Assembly (NCBI RefSeq): GCF_004216695.1
Contig: NZ_SGXC01000001.1
Coordinates: forward strand, 310,001-374,000
From: Pigmentiphaga kullae
Lineage (GTDB): Bacteria; Pseudomonadota; Gammaproteobacteria; Burkholderiales; Burkholderiaceae_B
Direction: 5' to 3'
DNA: 64,000 nucleotides
The position numbers and the translations under genes are program-made. The notes below the pieces were generated by a model. The model saw only the letters and a program-made list of their open reading frames with translations, had not been told where the DNA came from and made no database searches. Within the stretch, counting starts at the first letter, position 1; each line of letters begins with the position of its first letter. Shown here piece after piece: positions 40,226-49,287 of the stretch.

Positions 40226-40870
40226 CTAGCCGATGCGCGAAGCGTGCAGCAGCTTGCCGATGTCCTCGCGCAGGCGCAGGGGGTCGGGATTCTCGGGGAA
40301 GCGCAGCATCAGGTTGTTGCGGGGGTCGATCAGCCAGATGTGCTGGCCGAGCGCGGCGGGCGTGGCGTCGACGCCGGATGGCAGCGCAAGGAAACGCCCC
40401 ACCTGCTCGGCCCGCGCCCGGACCATGTGGGTGCCTTCGTAGGCGCGGATGACCATGGTCGGCACGGGCTCGTCGTCCAGGATCAGCCAAACGCGCTCGA
40501 TCCGGCCCACGTTCTTGCCCGTGCTGGCATGCGTCTGCCGCATGATGTAGAGCTTCTTGGCGCATTCGTCGCCGCAGTCGCCGCCGTGCGCGGCCACCAT
40601 GACCCACTTGCCGTTCAGGCTGCGCAGGTCGAACGGGGTGCCGTCCAGATCCGTCAATTGCAGTTGTTCGGCCGGCGGAACCGGTCGCTGCGGCTCGACC
40701 AGGTCGCCGTAGTTCGTACCGGCGCTGCCCGGGCGCCATTCCAGGAAATAGACCAGCGCGGCCGCCAGCACAGGCGCGGCGCAGACCGCCAGCACCGCGT
40801 ACAGGGCGAACAGCGAGCGCCGGGGCCGGGCGGCGGCGCCGCTAGCGTTTCGGGCGGAGGACTCGGACAA
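40226..40870 (-). CDS. SCO-like membrane-anchored thioredoxin-fold protein in the cox cluster
   Basis: 214 residues: one N-terminal membrane helix (LFALYAVLAVCAAPVLAAALVYF) and a SCO/thioredoxin-like domain with GGDCGDECAKKLY, a CxxxC pair. The start is taken as TTG 40870, because GGAG lies six bases before it; an in-frame ATG at 40927 lacks a good site and would overlap SURF1 by 86 bp. It overlaps SURF1 by 29 bp even so. Probably a copper or redox assembly factor. Confidence 0.83.
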   Translation of the reverse strand: MSESSARNASGAAARPRRSLFALYAVLAVCAAPVLAAALVYFLEWRPGSAGTNYGDLVEPQRPVPPAEQLQLTDLDGTPFDLRSLNGKWVMVAAHGGDCGDECAKKLYIMRQTHASTGKNVGRIERVWLILDDEPVPTMVIRAYEGTHMVRARAEQVGRFLALPSGVDATPAALGQHIWLIDPRNNLMLRFPENPDPLRLREDIGKLLHASRIG

Positions 40871-41657
40871 GGATGACTCCAAAGGCGATGGCGGCGATGG
40901 CCGCGAACGAAAACCACTGCAACGCATAGCCGCGGTGCGTGTCTATATTGGTAGGCGGACCGGCCCAGTCGCGGACCAGCCCGTCCGGCGCATCGCCGGT
41001 CTGCTCAAGCACGGCGGGCAGCAGGACCACGCCCGCGGCCTTGGCGTAGGTGCCCAGCTCCAGGTTCTGCACCCGGGGGGGCGCGCCCGGCCAGCCGGGC
41101 AGGCTCGATGCCAATTCGTCGCGCTTGCGCCCGCTCAAGGCCGGCAGCTCGAACAGGCGGGGCACGCGCGGGACGAGCTCGCCCCGCACCGTGACCGGCC
41201 CGGTCGGCGTACGTACGGTTACCGGGGCATCCGGCACCGGACGCGGCAGCCAGCCCCGCAGCACGGCCACGGCCTGCCGGCCCTCGTCGTCGAACGCCAG
41301 CGGCGTCACGACCCAGAACCCCGGCCGGCCGTCCGCCATGCGATTGTCCAGCAGCACCGTCCGATCGGCCAGCCAGTGGCCGGAGGCCTGGGCCGAGCGC
41401 CAGGGAATCAGGTCATCGGCCGCGCGGTCCGGCCCCAGCGCCAGCGGCGGCAGGGTGCGGCCCGCTTCGAGGGCGGCCAGCGTGGCCGCTTTCTCGTCGG
41501 CCCGCCCGAGTTGCCAGCGGCCCAGCGCGACCGTGACCGCCACCGTGGCGGCCAGCAGCACCAGGGCCAGCGGGACCGACCCGCCCCCAGCACGCCTGCG
41601 GACGGCCGCCGGGAGGGGCGCCGGCATGCCGGCAGGATCGGAGACCGAGCGTTTCAT
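40842..41657 (-). CDS. SURF1 family cytochrome oxidase assembly protein
   Basis: 271 residues with two flanking membrane segments. The N-terminal LGRWQLGRADEKAATLAALE and late GYALQWFSFAAIAAIAFGVILVRVLRPKR are SURF1 hallmarks, as is the central GFWVVTPLAF. It helps insert heme A into CtaD. The ATG at 41657 has no strong ribosome-binding site. It is divergent from the DUF2909 gene. Confidence 0.92.
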   Translation of the reverse strand: MKRSVSDPAGMPAPLPAAVRRRAGGGSVPLALVLLAATVAVTVALGRWQLGRADEKAATLAALEAGRTLPPLALGPDRAADDLIPWRSAQASGHWLADRTVLLDNRMADGRPGFWVVTPLAFDDEGRQAVAVLRGWLPRPVPDAPVTVRTPTGPVTVRGELVPRVPRLFELPALSGRKRDELASSLPGWPGAPPRVQNLELGTYAKAAGVVLLPAVLEQTGDAPDGLVRDWAGPPTNIDTHRGYALQWFSFAAIAAIAFGVILVRVLRPKR

Positions 41658-41720
41658 GCGGCGGAAGAAGCGCACGGCAGCGCGCGGACTGCCATAATCG
41701 CGGGCTGGAGGAGAGATTCG

Positions 41721-41921
41721 ATGCGCATCATAGTAGGCATAGCCTTCGTCGGCATTCTGTACAGCTTGGGTTCCGCCCTGATCTACCTGATGAGGGATAC
41801 CGGCAATAGCAAGCGTATGGTCTATGCGCTGACGGCCCGGATCGGCCTGTCGGTGCTGTTGTTCCTGTTCGTGCTGTTCGCCCATTGGATGGGCTGGATC
41901 CAGAGCACCGGCCTGCGTTGA
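41721..41921 (+). CDS. Small DUF2909-type twin-transmembrane protein
   Basis: 66 residues with two membrane helices (IIVGIAFVGILYSLGSALIYLM and IGLSVLLFLFVLFAHWMGW) and a short charged loop, as in DUF2909 proteins encoded next to cox genes in beta-proteobacteria. GGAGGAG lies about eight bases before ATG 41721. Read on the opposite strand to the oxidase genes. Function unknown, probably oxidase biogenesis. Confidence 0.88.
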   Translation: MRIIVGIAFVGILYSLGSALIYLMRDTGNSKRMVYALTARIGLSVLLFLFVLFAHWMGWIQSTGLR

Positions 41922-42338
41922 CCGGCCCGCGCCAGACGGCGCGGCATCTGGACGGCCCCGACGACTCCGAGGGGCTAGCCCCCGTCTGGCCCACCGGAAG
42001 GCCCCAGCCTGCTAGTGTGCCAGCGCCCCTCCCACCCCGGAAGCGGCCAACTGTCGCAGGCCGCGCAAGGGCAGATCCACGCTCCCTCACACACCCGCCC
42101 CCCCATTCCAGGGCACCGCGGATCCGGCTTTGCCGGTCCGCCGGTGCCGCCCCCTTGAGGGGGAGCGGCCAACGGCCGCTTGGGGGTGGGCTTCCCTTCC
42201 GGTCCGCCAGTGCCGCCCCTACGGGGCCCGGCGCCGGGCCGCCCCAAGGCGGGCCCCGGCCCCCCCGGGGGGCTGCCGCGTAGCGGCTGGGGGCTCACCA
42301 TGCTGGGCGCGCGTAAGCGCGTAGGGGGGACCTCCCTT
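41922..42338. other. 417-bp intergenic region between DUF2909 gene and ctaE
   Basis: No supported gene. About half is the composite repeat array at 42108-42330. The first 180 bp hold only a short palindrome (GGGGCTAGCCCC) that may end the DUF2909 transcript. Confidence 0.6.
42108..42330 (+). repeat. Composite hairpin repeat with two partial heads and family-C insert (copy 9)
   Basis: A type B head (GGCAC, GCGGA, CCGGC) and C/G-run hairpin are followed by a partial second copy (GGTCCGCCAGTGCC), a family-C block (about 42222-42307) and a GCGCGTAAGCGCGTAGGGGG tail. It ends eight bases before the ctaE stop. Confidence 0.68.
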
Positions 42339-43214
42339 CTAGAACCAGTAGACGAAGAGGTACAGGCCCAGCCAGACCACGTCGACGAAGTGCCAGTACC
42401 AGGCGGCGCCTTCAAAGCCGAAATGGTGGGTGGCCGTGAAATCGCCCCGGATCAGGCGGCGCAGCATCACCGCCAGCATCAGCGCCCCCATGGTGACGTG
42501 GAAACCGTGGAAACCCGTCAGCATGTAGAAGGTGGAGCCGAAGGCGCCCGAGGTGAGCTTGAGGTTCAGCTCGGTGTAGGCGTGGAAGTATTCATAGGCC
42601 TGGAAGCCCATGAAGGTCGCGCCCAGCAGGATGGTGATGAACAGCCACAGCGCGGCCTTGGTGCGGTTGCTGGCCAGCAGCGCATGATGCGAGATGGTCA
42701 GCGTCACGCCCGAGGTCAGCAGCAGGGCCGTGTTGATGGTGGGGATCCAGAAGGGCCCCATCGCGGTGAAGGGCTCGATGGTGCCGGCCGGGCCGGTATT
42801 GGGCCAGGCGCCGGCGAAATCGGGCCACAGCACCATGCGGGTGTCCAGGTCGGACAGCCAGGGCGTCGTGATCGCACGGGCATAGAACAGCGCGCCGAAG
42901 AAGGCCGCGAAGAACATGACCTCGGAGAAGATGAACCAGCTCATGCTCCAGCGGTACGAGACGTCGACGCGCTTGCTGTAGAGCCCGCCGGTGGATTCGG
43001 CGATGGCGTCGCCGAACCAGCGGTAGAGCACGAAGAGGAAGCCGAGTACGCCGGCCAGCACGAACCATGGGCCGACGCTCACGCTATTGACCCACAGGGC
43101 CATGCCCAGCAGGAAGAACAGCAGTGCCAGGCTGGCCGTGGCGGGATGCACGGATGGAGCCGGCACGAAATAGTACGGCGCCTCCTTGCCCGAAACCGAG
43201 TGACTTGCACTCAT
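42339..43214 (-). CDS. ctaE: Cytochrome c oxidase subunit III (CtaE/CoxC)
   Basis: 291-residue integral membrane subunit with seven helices. Diagnostic motifs: YRWSMSWFIFSEVMFFAAFFGALFYAR, GFQAYEYFHAYTELN, FYMLTGFHGFHVTMG and EGAAWYWHFVDVVWLGLYLFVYW. Start at 43214 with AGGAGAG upstream. It stabilises proton pumping by the aa3-type oxidase. Confidence 0.95.
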   Translation of the reverse strand: MSASHSVSGKEAPYYFVPAPSVHPATASLALLFFLLGMALWVNSVSVGPWFVLAGVLGFLFVLYRWFGDAIAESTGGLYSKRVDVSYRWSMSWFIFSEVMFFAAFFGALFYARAITTPWLSDLDTRMVLWPDFAGAWPNTGPAGTIEPFTAMGPFWIPTINTALLLTSGVTLTISHHALLASNRTKAALWLFITILLGATFMGFQAYEYFHAYTELNLKLTSGAFGSTFYMLTGFHGFHVTMGALMLAVMLRRLIRGDFTATHHFGFEGAAWYWHFVDVVWLGLYLFVYWF

Positions 43215-43258
43215 CTCAACTCTCCTTCGCGAATTCCACAAAACCGCACATGATTCGG

Positions 43259-43279
43259 AGACGGCCTTTCCGGCCGTCT
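43259..43279 (+). other. GGCC hairpin in the ctaE-DUF2970 gap
   Basis: AGACGGCC (43259-43266) pairs with GGCCGTCT (43272-43279), and on the plus strand TTTGTTCTT follows. The U-tract faces the plus strand, so it could stop antisense transcription, or be a processing hairpin in the minus-strand operon. Confidence 0.45.
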
Positions 43280-43287
43280 TTGTTCTT

Positions 43288-43503
43288 CTAGCCGACGACC
43301 GTCCTGACGATCAGCAGCAGCACTACCACAAACACCACCGCCATCACGACACCGGCGATGATGACGTAGATCGGATTGAGCTTGGCGGCGTCGTTGCGGT
43401 AGTCCGCTCCGCGCCGCAAGCCGGTGAAGGACCACAGCACCGCGCCCAGGGTCTGGAAGAAATTGAGTTTGCGGCCGGCCGCCGATTTCAGGTCGTCGCT
43501 CAA
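43288..43503 (-). CDS. Small DUF2970 membrane protein
   Basis: 71 residues: a charged N-terminus, an amphipathic segment (KLNFFQTLGAVLWSFTGLRRGADYRNDAAKLNP) and a C-terminal membrane helix (YVIIAGVVMAVVFVVVLLLIV), as in DUF2970 proteins of cox operons. The start is TTG 43503, overlapping the ctaG stop as TTGA, with GGAG upstream. Function unknown. Confidence 0.87.
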   Translation of the reverse strand: MSDDLKSAAGRKLNFFQTLGAVLWSFTGLRRGADYRNDAAKLNPIYVIIAGVVMAVVFVVVLLLIVRTVVG

Positions 43504-44099
43504 CTCTTGTCTCCGGACTGGGCGGCGGGCCGCGCGTCGGCGGCCGGCGCTCCCACCTCGAAGAACGTATACGACAGCGTAATCGTATGCACGTCCTTCG
43601 GCAGCTTGGGGTCCACCACGAACACCACCGGGAACTGGCGCGTCTCGCGCGCCTTCAGGTCCTGCTGGGAAAAGCAGAAGCATTCCAGCTTCTTGAAATA
43701 CTGGCCGGCCAGCATGGGCGCATAGCTGGGGATGGCCTGCCCCGCCATTTCGCGGTCCTGCTGGTTGGCGATCTCGTAGACGATGGTCGCCAGCTCGCCC
43801 GGATTGACGTCCATGGACGACTGCACCGGACGGAACCGCCACGGACCGTGGATGTTCGCGTCGAACACGATCTTGACGGTGCGGCTGGTGTCGACCTGCG
43901 TATTGCGCGCGAAGGCGGCGGCATCGGCATCGACCTTGGTCAACACGTTGATGCCGGTTACCTCGCAAATGGCGCGGTACATCGGAACCAGTGCATAGCC
44001 GAAGCCGAACATCATCGCGATGATGACGGCCAGCTTGCCCAGCATCCGACGGTTGTCGGATGCCGGCTTGGCGGGTTGCCTGGAGTCGGGAGGCGTCAT
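43500..44099 (-). CDS. ctaG: Cytochrome c oxidase assembly protein CtaG (Cox11)
   Basis: 199 residues: one N-terminal membrane helix (LAVIIAMMFGFGYALVPMYRAICEVTGI) then the CuB-delivering Cox11 domain, with the copper-binding ECFCF motif and the early CEVTG cysteine. It inserts CuB into CtaD. It sits between a 36-residue protein and the DUF2970 gene. Confidence 0.95.
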   Translation of the reverse strand: MTPPDSRQPAKPASDNRRMLGKLAVIIAMMFGFGYALVPMYRAICEVTGINVLTKVDADAAAFARNTQVDTSRTVKIVFDANIHGPWRFRPVQSSMDVNPGELATIVYEIANQQDREMAGQAIPSYAPMLAGQYFKKLECFCFSQQDLKARETRQFPVVFVVDPKLPKDVHTITLSYTFFEVGAPAADARPAAQSGDKS

Positions 44100-44124
44100 G
44101 GGGGCACCTGCGACACGTATCGGG

Positions 44125-44235
44125 TCAGCCGAGGAAGACCTTGCGCAGGATCACCGCCAGGAAAAAAGCGGCGACCAGAGCTGCGAGTGCAAGGCCCGTG
44201 CGCCGGTTGCGGCGGCGCTGCTCGGACGTGACCAT
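44125..44235 (-). CDS. 36-residue single-span membrane protein in the cox operon
   Basis: ATG 44235 follows immediately after the ctaD TAG, and the frame ends with TGA at 44125-44127. The product has a basic N-terminus (MVTSEQRRRNRRT) and a membrane helix (GLALAALVAAFFLAVILRKVFLG). Position, length and topology match small cytochrome oxidase assembly proteins annotated between ctaD and ctaG in beta-proteobacteria. Too short for usual ORF cutoffs. Confidence 0.8.
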   Translation of the reverse strand: MVTSEQRRRNRRTGLALAALVAAFFLAVILRKVFLG

Positions 44236-45837
44236 CTACTTGACCTGGGGCGGCGTTTCGAACGAATGGTACGGCGCCGGCGAAGGAAGGGTCCATTCCA
44301 GGCCGCCGTCCTCGGCGCCCCAGGGATTGGCGGGAGCGGGCTCGCCATGGCCCCGGTAGGCCTTCAGCACGACGTACAGGAACAGCAGTTGCGACAGGCC
44401 GAACCAGAAGGCGCCGATGGTGGCGATCTGGTGGAAGTCGGTGAACTGGGCGGCGTAGTCCGCATAGCGGCGGGGCATGCCGGCCAGGCCCAGGAAGTGC
44501 ATCGGGAAGAAGGTGACGTTGAACGAGATCAGCGACGACCAGAAGTGGATCTTGCCCAGCTTCTCGTCGTACATCACGCCCGTCCACTTGGGCAGCCAGT
44601 AGTAGGTGCCGCCGAACAGCGCGAACAGCGAACCGGCCACCAGCACGTAGTGGAAGTGCGCCACCACGTAGTAGGTGTCCTGCACCTGGATGTCGATGGG
44701 CGCGACGGCCAGGATCAGGCCGGTGAAGCCGCCCATCGTGAACACGAAGATGAAGCCGATCGCGAACAGCATCGGCGTCTCGAAGGTCATGGAGCCGCGC
44801 CACATGGTGGCCAGCCAGTTGAAGATCTTCACGCCGGTGGGCACCGCGATCAGCATGGTCGCGTACATGAAGAAGAGCTGGCCGGTGACGGGCATGCCGG
44901 TCGTGAACATGTGGTGGGCCCACACGATGAACGACAGGATGGCGATCGAGGCCGTGGCGTACACCATGGAGGCATAGCCGAACAGGCGCTTGCGGGCGAA
45001 CACCGGGACGATGGCCGACACGATGCCGAACGCCGGCAGGATCATGATGTAGACCTCGGGGTGCCCGAAGAACCAGAAGATGTGCTGGTACATGACCGGG
45101 TCGCCGCCGCCGGCCGCGTTGAAGAACGAGGTGCCGAAGTGGCGGTCGGTCAGCACCATGGTGATCGCGCCGGCCAGCACGGGCATCACGGCGATCAGCA
45201 GGTAGGCGGTGATGAGCCAGGTCCAGCAGAACAGCGGCATCTTCATCAACGTCATGCCGGGCGCGCGCATGTTCAGGATGGTCACGATGATGTTGATCGA
45301 GCCCATGATGGACGAGGCGCCCATGATGTGGACCGCGAAGATCGCGAAGTCCATGCCCGGTCCCATCTGGACCGACAGCGGCGCGTACAGCGTCCAGCCC
45401 GCGGCGGTGGCGCCGCCGGGCACGAAGAACGAGACCGTCAGCAGGATGGCGGCCACGGGCAGCAGCCAGAAGCTGAAGTTGTTCATCCGCGCGAAGGCCA
45501 TGTCCGAGGCGCCGATCTGCAGCGGGATCATCCAGTTCGCGAAACCCACGAAGGCCGGCATGATCGCGCCGAACACCATGATCAGGCCGTGCATGGTGGT
45601 GAACTGGTTGAACAGCTCGGGCTGGAAGAACTGGATGCCCGGCTCGAACAGCTCGGTGCGCAGCAGCAGCGCGAGCAGTCCGCCTTCCAGCAGCATCGTG
45701 AAGGAAAAGATCAGGTACATCGTACCGATATCTTTGTGGTTCGTGGCGAACAGCCAACGCCGCCAGCCAGTCGGATGACCGTGGGCGTGGTCGTCATGAT
45801 CGTGCCCGTGGGCGTGATCGATCGCGGTGCTGCTCAT
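44236..45837 (-). CDS. ctaD: Cytochrome c oxidase subunit I (CtaD)
   Basis: 533-residue, twelve-helix catalytic subunit. Conserved motifs: heme a/a3 and CuB ligand histidines, [22 protein letters not shown] (His-Tyr crosslink and proton-channel Glu), [12 protein letters not shown], and [18 protein letters not shown]. It begins with a His/Asp-rich N-terminus ([15 protein letters not shown]), possibly metal binding. Operon order ctaC-ctaD-36aa-ctaG-DUF2970-ctaE. Confidence 0.96.
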   Translation of the reverse strand: MSSTAIDHAHGHDHDDHAHGHPTGWRRWLFATNHKDIGTMYLIFSFTMLLEGGLLALLLRTELFEPGIQFFQPELFNQFTTMHGLIMVFGAIMPAFVGFANWMIPLQIGASDMAFARMNNFSFWLLPVAAILLTVSFFVPGGATAAGWTLYAPLSVQMGPGMDFAIFAVHIMGASSIMGSINIIVTILNMRAPGMTLMKMPLFCWTWLITAYLLIAVMPVLAGAITMVLTDRHFGTSFFNAAGGGDPVMYQHIFWFFGHPEVYIMILPAFGIVSAIVPVFARKRLFGYASMVYATASIAILSFIVWAHHMFTTGMPVTGQLFFMYATMLIAVPTGVKIFNWLATMWRGSMTFETPMLFAIGFIFVFTMGGFTGLILAVAPIDIQVQDTYYVVAHFHYVLVAGSLFALFGGTYYWLPKWTGVMYDEKLGKIHFWSSLISFNVTFFPMHFLGLAGMPRRYADYAAQFTDFHQIATIGAFWFGLSQLLFLYVVLKAYRGHGEPAPANPWGAEDGGLEWTLPSPAPYHSFETPPQVK

Positions 45838-45949
45838 GATGGCTCCTTGCTGCTCCGTACTGCTGTCTTCGCTATCGTGACGAAGGCGCTCAATATGTGA
45901 AAACTGAACCGGTACTGCATGGCCGCCCGCCGGGGGCGGCCGCGCGTCC

Positions 45950-47110
45950 TTAACGGGCCGACTTCACATCGGCGGGCTGCACGACGGGATCCTGGCCCTT
46001 GCCCGCGTTGCTCCAGGCATGGCGGGTGTAGGTGATGGCCGCGGCGATCTCGACGTCGGACAAGTGCGCGAACGAGGCCATGGCGGTGCCGGGACGGCCC
46101 TTCAGCAAGGTTTCGATCTGCTTGTCCTTGGGGCCCAGTACGGTCGGGTCGGCGTCCAGCGCGGGGAAGGTGCCCGGCACGCCCTTGCCGTTGGCCTGGT
46201 GACAGGCCACGCAATTGGACGCGAACACCTTTTCGCCGCGGGTCTTCAGTTCGTCGGCCGTCCAGGTCTTGTTGGGATCGTCGGCTTGCGCGGCCAGCTT
46301 GGCCTTCTGCTCCTCGACCCACTTACTATAGTCTTCCTGGGACACGACCTTCACGACGATGGGCATGAAGGCGTGGTCCTTGCCGCACAGTTCCGCGCAC
46401 TGGCCGCGGAATTCACCGGTTTTCTCGGCACGGAACCAGGTGTCGCGCACGAAGCCGGGAATGGCATCCTGCTTGACGCCGAAGGCCGGCACCATCCAGG
46501 CGTGGATGACGTCGTTGGCGGTGGTGATGACGCGGACCTTCTTGTTGACCGGCACGACCAGGGGATTGTCGACCTCGATCAGGTAGTTGTCGCCCTTGGG
46601 CTCGGTACCGTTGCGCTGCTCGATCGGGGTGGACAGGTTGGACAGGAAGGAGATGCCCTCGCCTTCGCCGTTCAGGTAGTCGTAGCCCCATTTCCACTGG
46701 TAGCCGGTGGCCTTCACGGTCAGGTCGGCATTGGACGTGTCCTTCATCGCGACCACCGTCTTGGTGGCCGGCAGAGCCATGCCGATGACGATCAGGAACG
46801 GAATCACGGTCCAGGCGACTTCGACGCCTATGCTCTCGTGGAACGACGCGGGCTTGGCCCCGCGCGACTTGCGGTGCGCCCAGATGGAATAGAACATCAC
46901 CGCGAACACGGCGATGAAGATGACCATACAGATGGCCAGCATCATCCAGTGCAGCCATTCGATCTGCGCCGCGATGCTGGTGACAGGCTCGTGCAGATTG
47001 AGCTGATTGACTTTCGGGCCGCCCACGCTGTCGTTGACGGCAAATGCTGCGTTGCCGGCCAGCATGCTGGCCATCAACGCCCCCAACGACCCACCCAACC
47101 ACTTCTTCAT
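45950..47110 (-). CDS. ctaC: Cytochrome c oxidase subunit II with fused cytochrome c domain (CtaC)
   Basis: 386 residues: signal peptide, two membrane helices, a CuA domain ([31 protein letters not shown]) and a C-terminal cytochrome c domain (CVACH heme-binding motif near residue 305). This gives a caa3-type arrangement in which subunit II carries its own electron donor heme. Start at 47110 with GAGG upstream. First gene of the cox operon. Confidence 0.95.
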   Translation of the reverse strand: MKKWLGGSLGALMASMLAGNAAFAVNDSVGGPKVNQLNLHEPVTSIAAQIEWLHWMMLAICMVIFIAVFAVMFYSIWAHRKSRGAKPASFHESIGVEVAWTVIPFLIVIGMALPATKTVVAMKDTSNADLTVKATGYQWKWGYDYLNGEGEGISFLSNLSTPIEQRNGTEPKGDNYLIEVDNPLVVPVNKKVRVITTANDVIHAWMVPAFGVKQDAIPGFVRDTWFRAEKTGEFRGQCAELCGKDHAFMPIVVKVVSQEDYSKWVEEQKAKLAAQADDPNKTWTADELKTRGEKVFASNCVACHQANGKGVPGTFPALDADPTVLGPKDKQIETLLKGRPGTAMASFAHLSDVEIAAAITYTRHAWSNAGKGQDPVVQPADVKSAR

Positions 47111-47247
47111 GTCCGACCTCGAAGAACAGCGTTTAGTGTTATTCAGGCAGCCGACACCGTGCGCAGCTTGCGCGGGCCCCCACCGCCACAAAACTCCTCA
47201 CCATGCGCCCTGGAAATAATTATGTTGCCAGCGCATAGAATCGCAGG

Positions 47248-47277
47248 ATTATACGGGGTGCCAGACAGGACCAGCAA
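47248..47277 (-). promoter_or_regulatory. Candidate promoter of the ctaC operon
   Basis: Read on the minus strand, TTGCTG (47272-47277) and TATAAT (47248-47253) are separated by 18 bases. The -10 box is a perfect consensus. It would leave a leader of about 130 bases before ctaC. Confidence 0.5.
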
Positions 47278-47298
47278 CCCGAGGCGCTTTGAGCAGGC

Positions 47299-48246
47299 TC
47301 AGCGCACCCCGCCGCGGCCTATGGACGAGACCGGAATATGCGTCTGGCCAGGGGCCGACCGGTACGACGCGGCCCGCCACGCATGGCCGTACGCGACCTC
47401 GGCCGTCAGGCGGATCAGGCCGTCCGGCCCGCGTCCGGCCTCGATGGCCTCGACCAGCCGGGCGCGCCACGCCGGCGTGGCCAGGCCCCGCCTGCGGCCC
47501 CGCGCCGGATTGCCGCCCAGCCGCCCCACGTCGTCGAGCAGGCTGTCGGCGTGCCGGTAGGTGAAGGTGAGCACCTCCTGGTCCATGACCGGGTCCGCGA
47601 AGCCGTTCTCGATCAGCAGGTCGCCGAAGTCGTGCATGTCGACGAACCCGGGCGTGGCCGTATCCAGGCCGGCCCGCGCCACCGCTTCGCGCAGCTCGCG
47701 GAACGTCGCGGGCCCCAGGCAGCTGAACATCGCCAGCCCGCCCACGCGCAGCAGGCGGCGCCATTCGGCCAGCACCGCGTGCGGTTCGGGGTGCCAGTGC
47801 AGCGCCATGTTGGACCAGACCAGGTCCAGCGACTCGGGCGGCAGGCCCGTGGCGGCCATGTCGGCCTGGACGAACGCCGGCAGCGGCGGCGCGCCGCGGC
47901 CGGCCAGCTTGAGCGCGGAATGGCGCAGGCGGGCGCCCATCGACGAAGGAAGGTGCAGCCGGCGCGCATGGGCCAGCACGGCCGCGCTCAGGTCCACGCC
48001 GGTGTAGGCGGCCGCGGGATAACGCGCCTGGAGGCGCTCCAGCGCCGCGCCGGCGCCGCAACCCGCGTCCAGCATGGCCTTGGGCGCCAGCCGGATGTAT
48101 TCCAGGCGCTCGAACATGCGGGCGCCGATCTCGCCGTACAGGAACTGCGCGGCCTCCAGGTCGCCCCGGCGTCCGAACTGCAGCGCGACGTGCTCGCGCG
48201 CCAGCGGCAGCGTCGGCAGGCGTTCTGGATGGGAGCTTTCTGTCAT
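47299..48246 (-). CDS. SAM-dependent methyltransferase, BioC-like
   Basis: 315 residues with a class I SAM fold: AMLDAGCGAGAALERLQARYP (motif I), YTGVDLSAAVL, LDLVWSNMALHWHPEPHAVLAEWRRLLRVGGLAMFS. The layout resembles BioC (malonyl-ACP methyltransferase), but no other biotin gene is nearby, so the activity is open. Start at 48246 rather than upstream MRRSL because TESSHPERLP matches the family N-terminus better. Divergent from ComF. Confidence 0.88.
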   Translation of the reverse strand: MTESSHPERLPTLPLAREHVALQFGRRGDLEAAQFLYGEIGARMFERLEYIRLAPKAMLDAGCGAGAALERLQARYPAAAYTGVDLSAAVLAHARRLHLPSSMGARLRHSALKLAGRGAPPLPAFVQADMAATGLPPESLDLVWSNMALHWHPEPHAVLAEWRRLLRVGGLAMFSCLGPATFRELREAVARAGLDTATPGFVDMHDFGDLLIENGFADPVMDQEVLTFTYRHADSLLDDVGRLGGNPARGRRRGLATPAWRARLVEAIEAGRGPDGLIRLTAEVAYGHAWRAASYRSAPGQTHIPVSSIGRGGVR

Positions 48247-48347
48247 TGCAACACGCACGAAAATCCAAGGAATTCCTAAACTGCGGCGCAAAGCGCCCGG
48301 ACGCGGCGGCCGCGTCCACCCTCCATGATGCCACCGACAGGTTTTTC

Positions 48348-49148
48348 ATGCCCGGACCCTCTCCCATGCCGCGCTGGCGGCACCTGGCGGCGCGCCTGCG
48401 CGCGCTCGTGCCGTCCGACTGCCCTTTGTGCGCCGGCCGCAGCCAGGGCGGCATGCTGTGCGCCGCCTGCGAGGACGCCGTCTGCCGGACCGCCCGCAAC
48501 CCGCCGGACCTGGGCCTGCCGTGGCGCTGCGCCCGCTGCGCGCTGCCCCTGCCGGAACACGACACCGCCTGCCCCGACTGCGACGGACTCGCGCCCGCGT
48601 TCTCGCGCACCATCATTGCCTTCGACTACGCGCCGCCGGCCGACGCCCTGGTGCTGCAATTGAAGAACGGCCGCCGCTACGGCCGGGCCGACCTGCTGGG
48701 CAACCTGCTGGCCGAAGCCGTGCGCCACCAGGCGCAGCCCCTGGAACCCGGAACCGTAGTGGTTCCCATTCCGGCCTCGTCCGCCTCGTTGCGGCGTCGC
48801 GGTTTCAATCCCGCCGCCGAGATCGCCCGCGCCCTGGGCCGCGACCTGGGGCTGCCGGTGCGCCACGACCTGCTGCGCCGCAGCCGCGAACAGGCCAAGC
48901 AGAGCGGCCTGGGGCGCCTGGGCAGGCGCGAGGCGGTGCGGGGGCTGTATGCTTGCGCGCCGCAGGCCCGCGGGCTGCGCGTCGGGCTGGTGGACGACGT
49001 CATGACCACGGGCAGCACCCTGCACGCGGCGGCGGCCGCGCTGCGGATGGCCGGGGCCGCCTCGGTGGTCGCATTGGCCGTGGCGCGCACCCCAGGGCAA
49101 TTCCCAGCCGGTTTGCGCGCAAGGCCACGGGCAGAATGTCGAAACTGA
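48348..49148 (+). CDS. ComF-family phosphoribosyltransferase-like protein
   Basis: 266 residues. N-terminal zinc-ribbon cysteines (CPLC, CAAC, CARC, CPDC), then a phosphoribosyltransferase fold with the PRPP loop VGLVDDVMTTGST. In competent bacteria ComF takes part in DNA uptake or recombination; in others its role is unclear. Start 48348 is chosen with a weak AGG site; 48366 is an alternative. Confidence 0.9.
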   Translation: MPGPSPMPRWRHLAARLRALVPSDCPLCAGRSQGGMLCAACEDAVCRTARNPPDLGLPWRCARCALPLPEHDTACPDCDGLAPAFSRTIIAFDYAPPADALVLQLKNGRRYGRADLLGNLLAEAVRHQAQPLEPGTVVVPIPASSASLRRRGFNPAAEIARALGRDLGLPVRHDLLRRSREQAKQSGLGRLGRREAVRGLYACAPQARGLRVGLVDDVMTTGSTLHAAAAALRMAGAASVVALAVARTPGQFPAGLRARPRAECRN

Positions 49149-49287
49149 GGCAACAAACGATTTCGATCGATTTCAAACCGGGGCTTCTTGTCAACACATT
49201 GCGCCGCAACTGGAATACCTTAGAGGGCGCCGCGAACCGGGGCATTTTCCGCGCGGCGCGAATCAGGCAAGCCTTATCTGGAACTCC

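Noticed and set aside
49188..49216. TTGTCA plus a -10-like box as the mdtA promoter
   Set aside because: The -10 half (around 49211) matches the consensus poorly; not enough to call.
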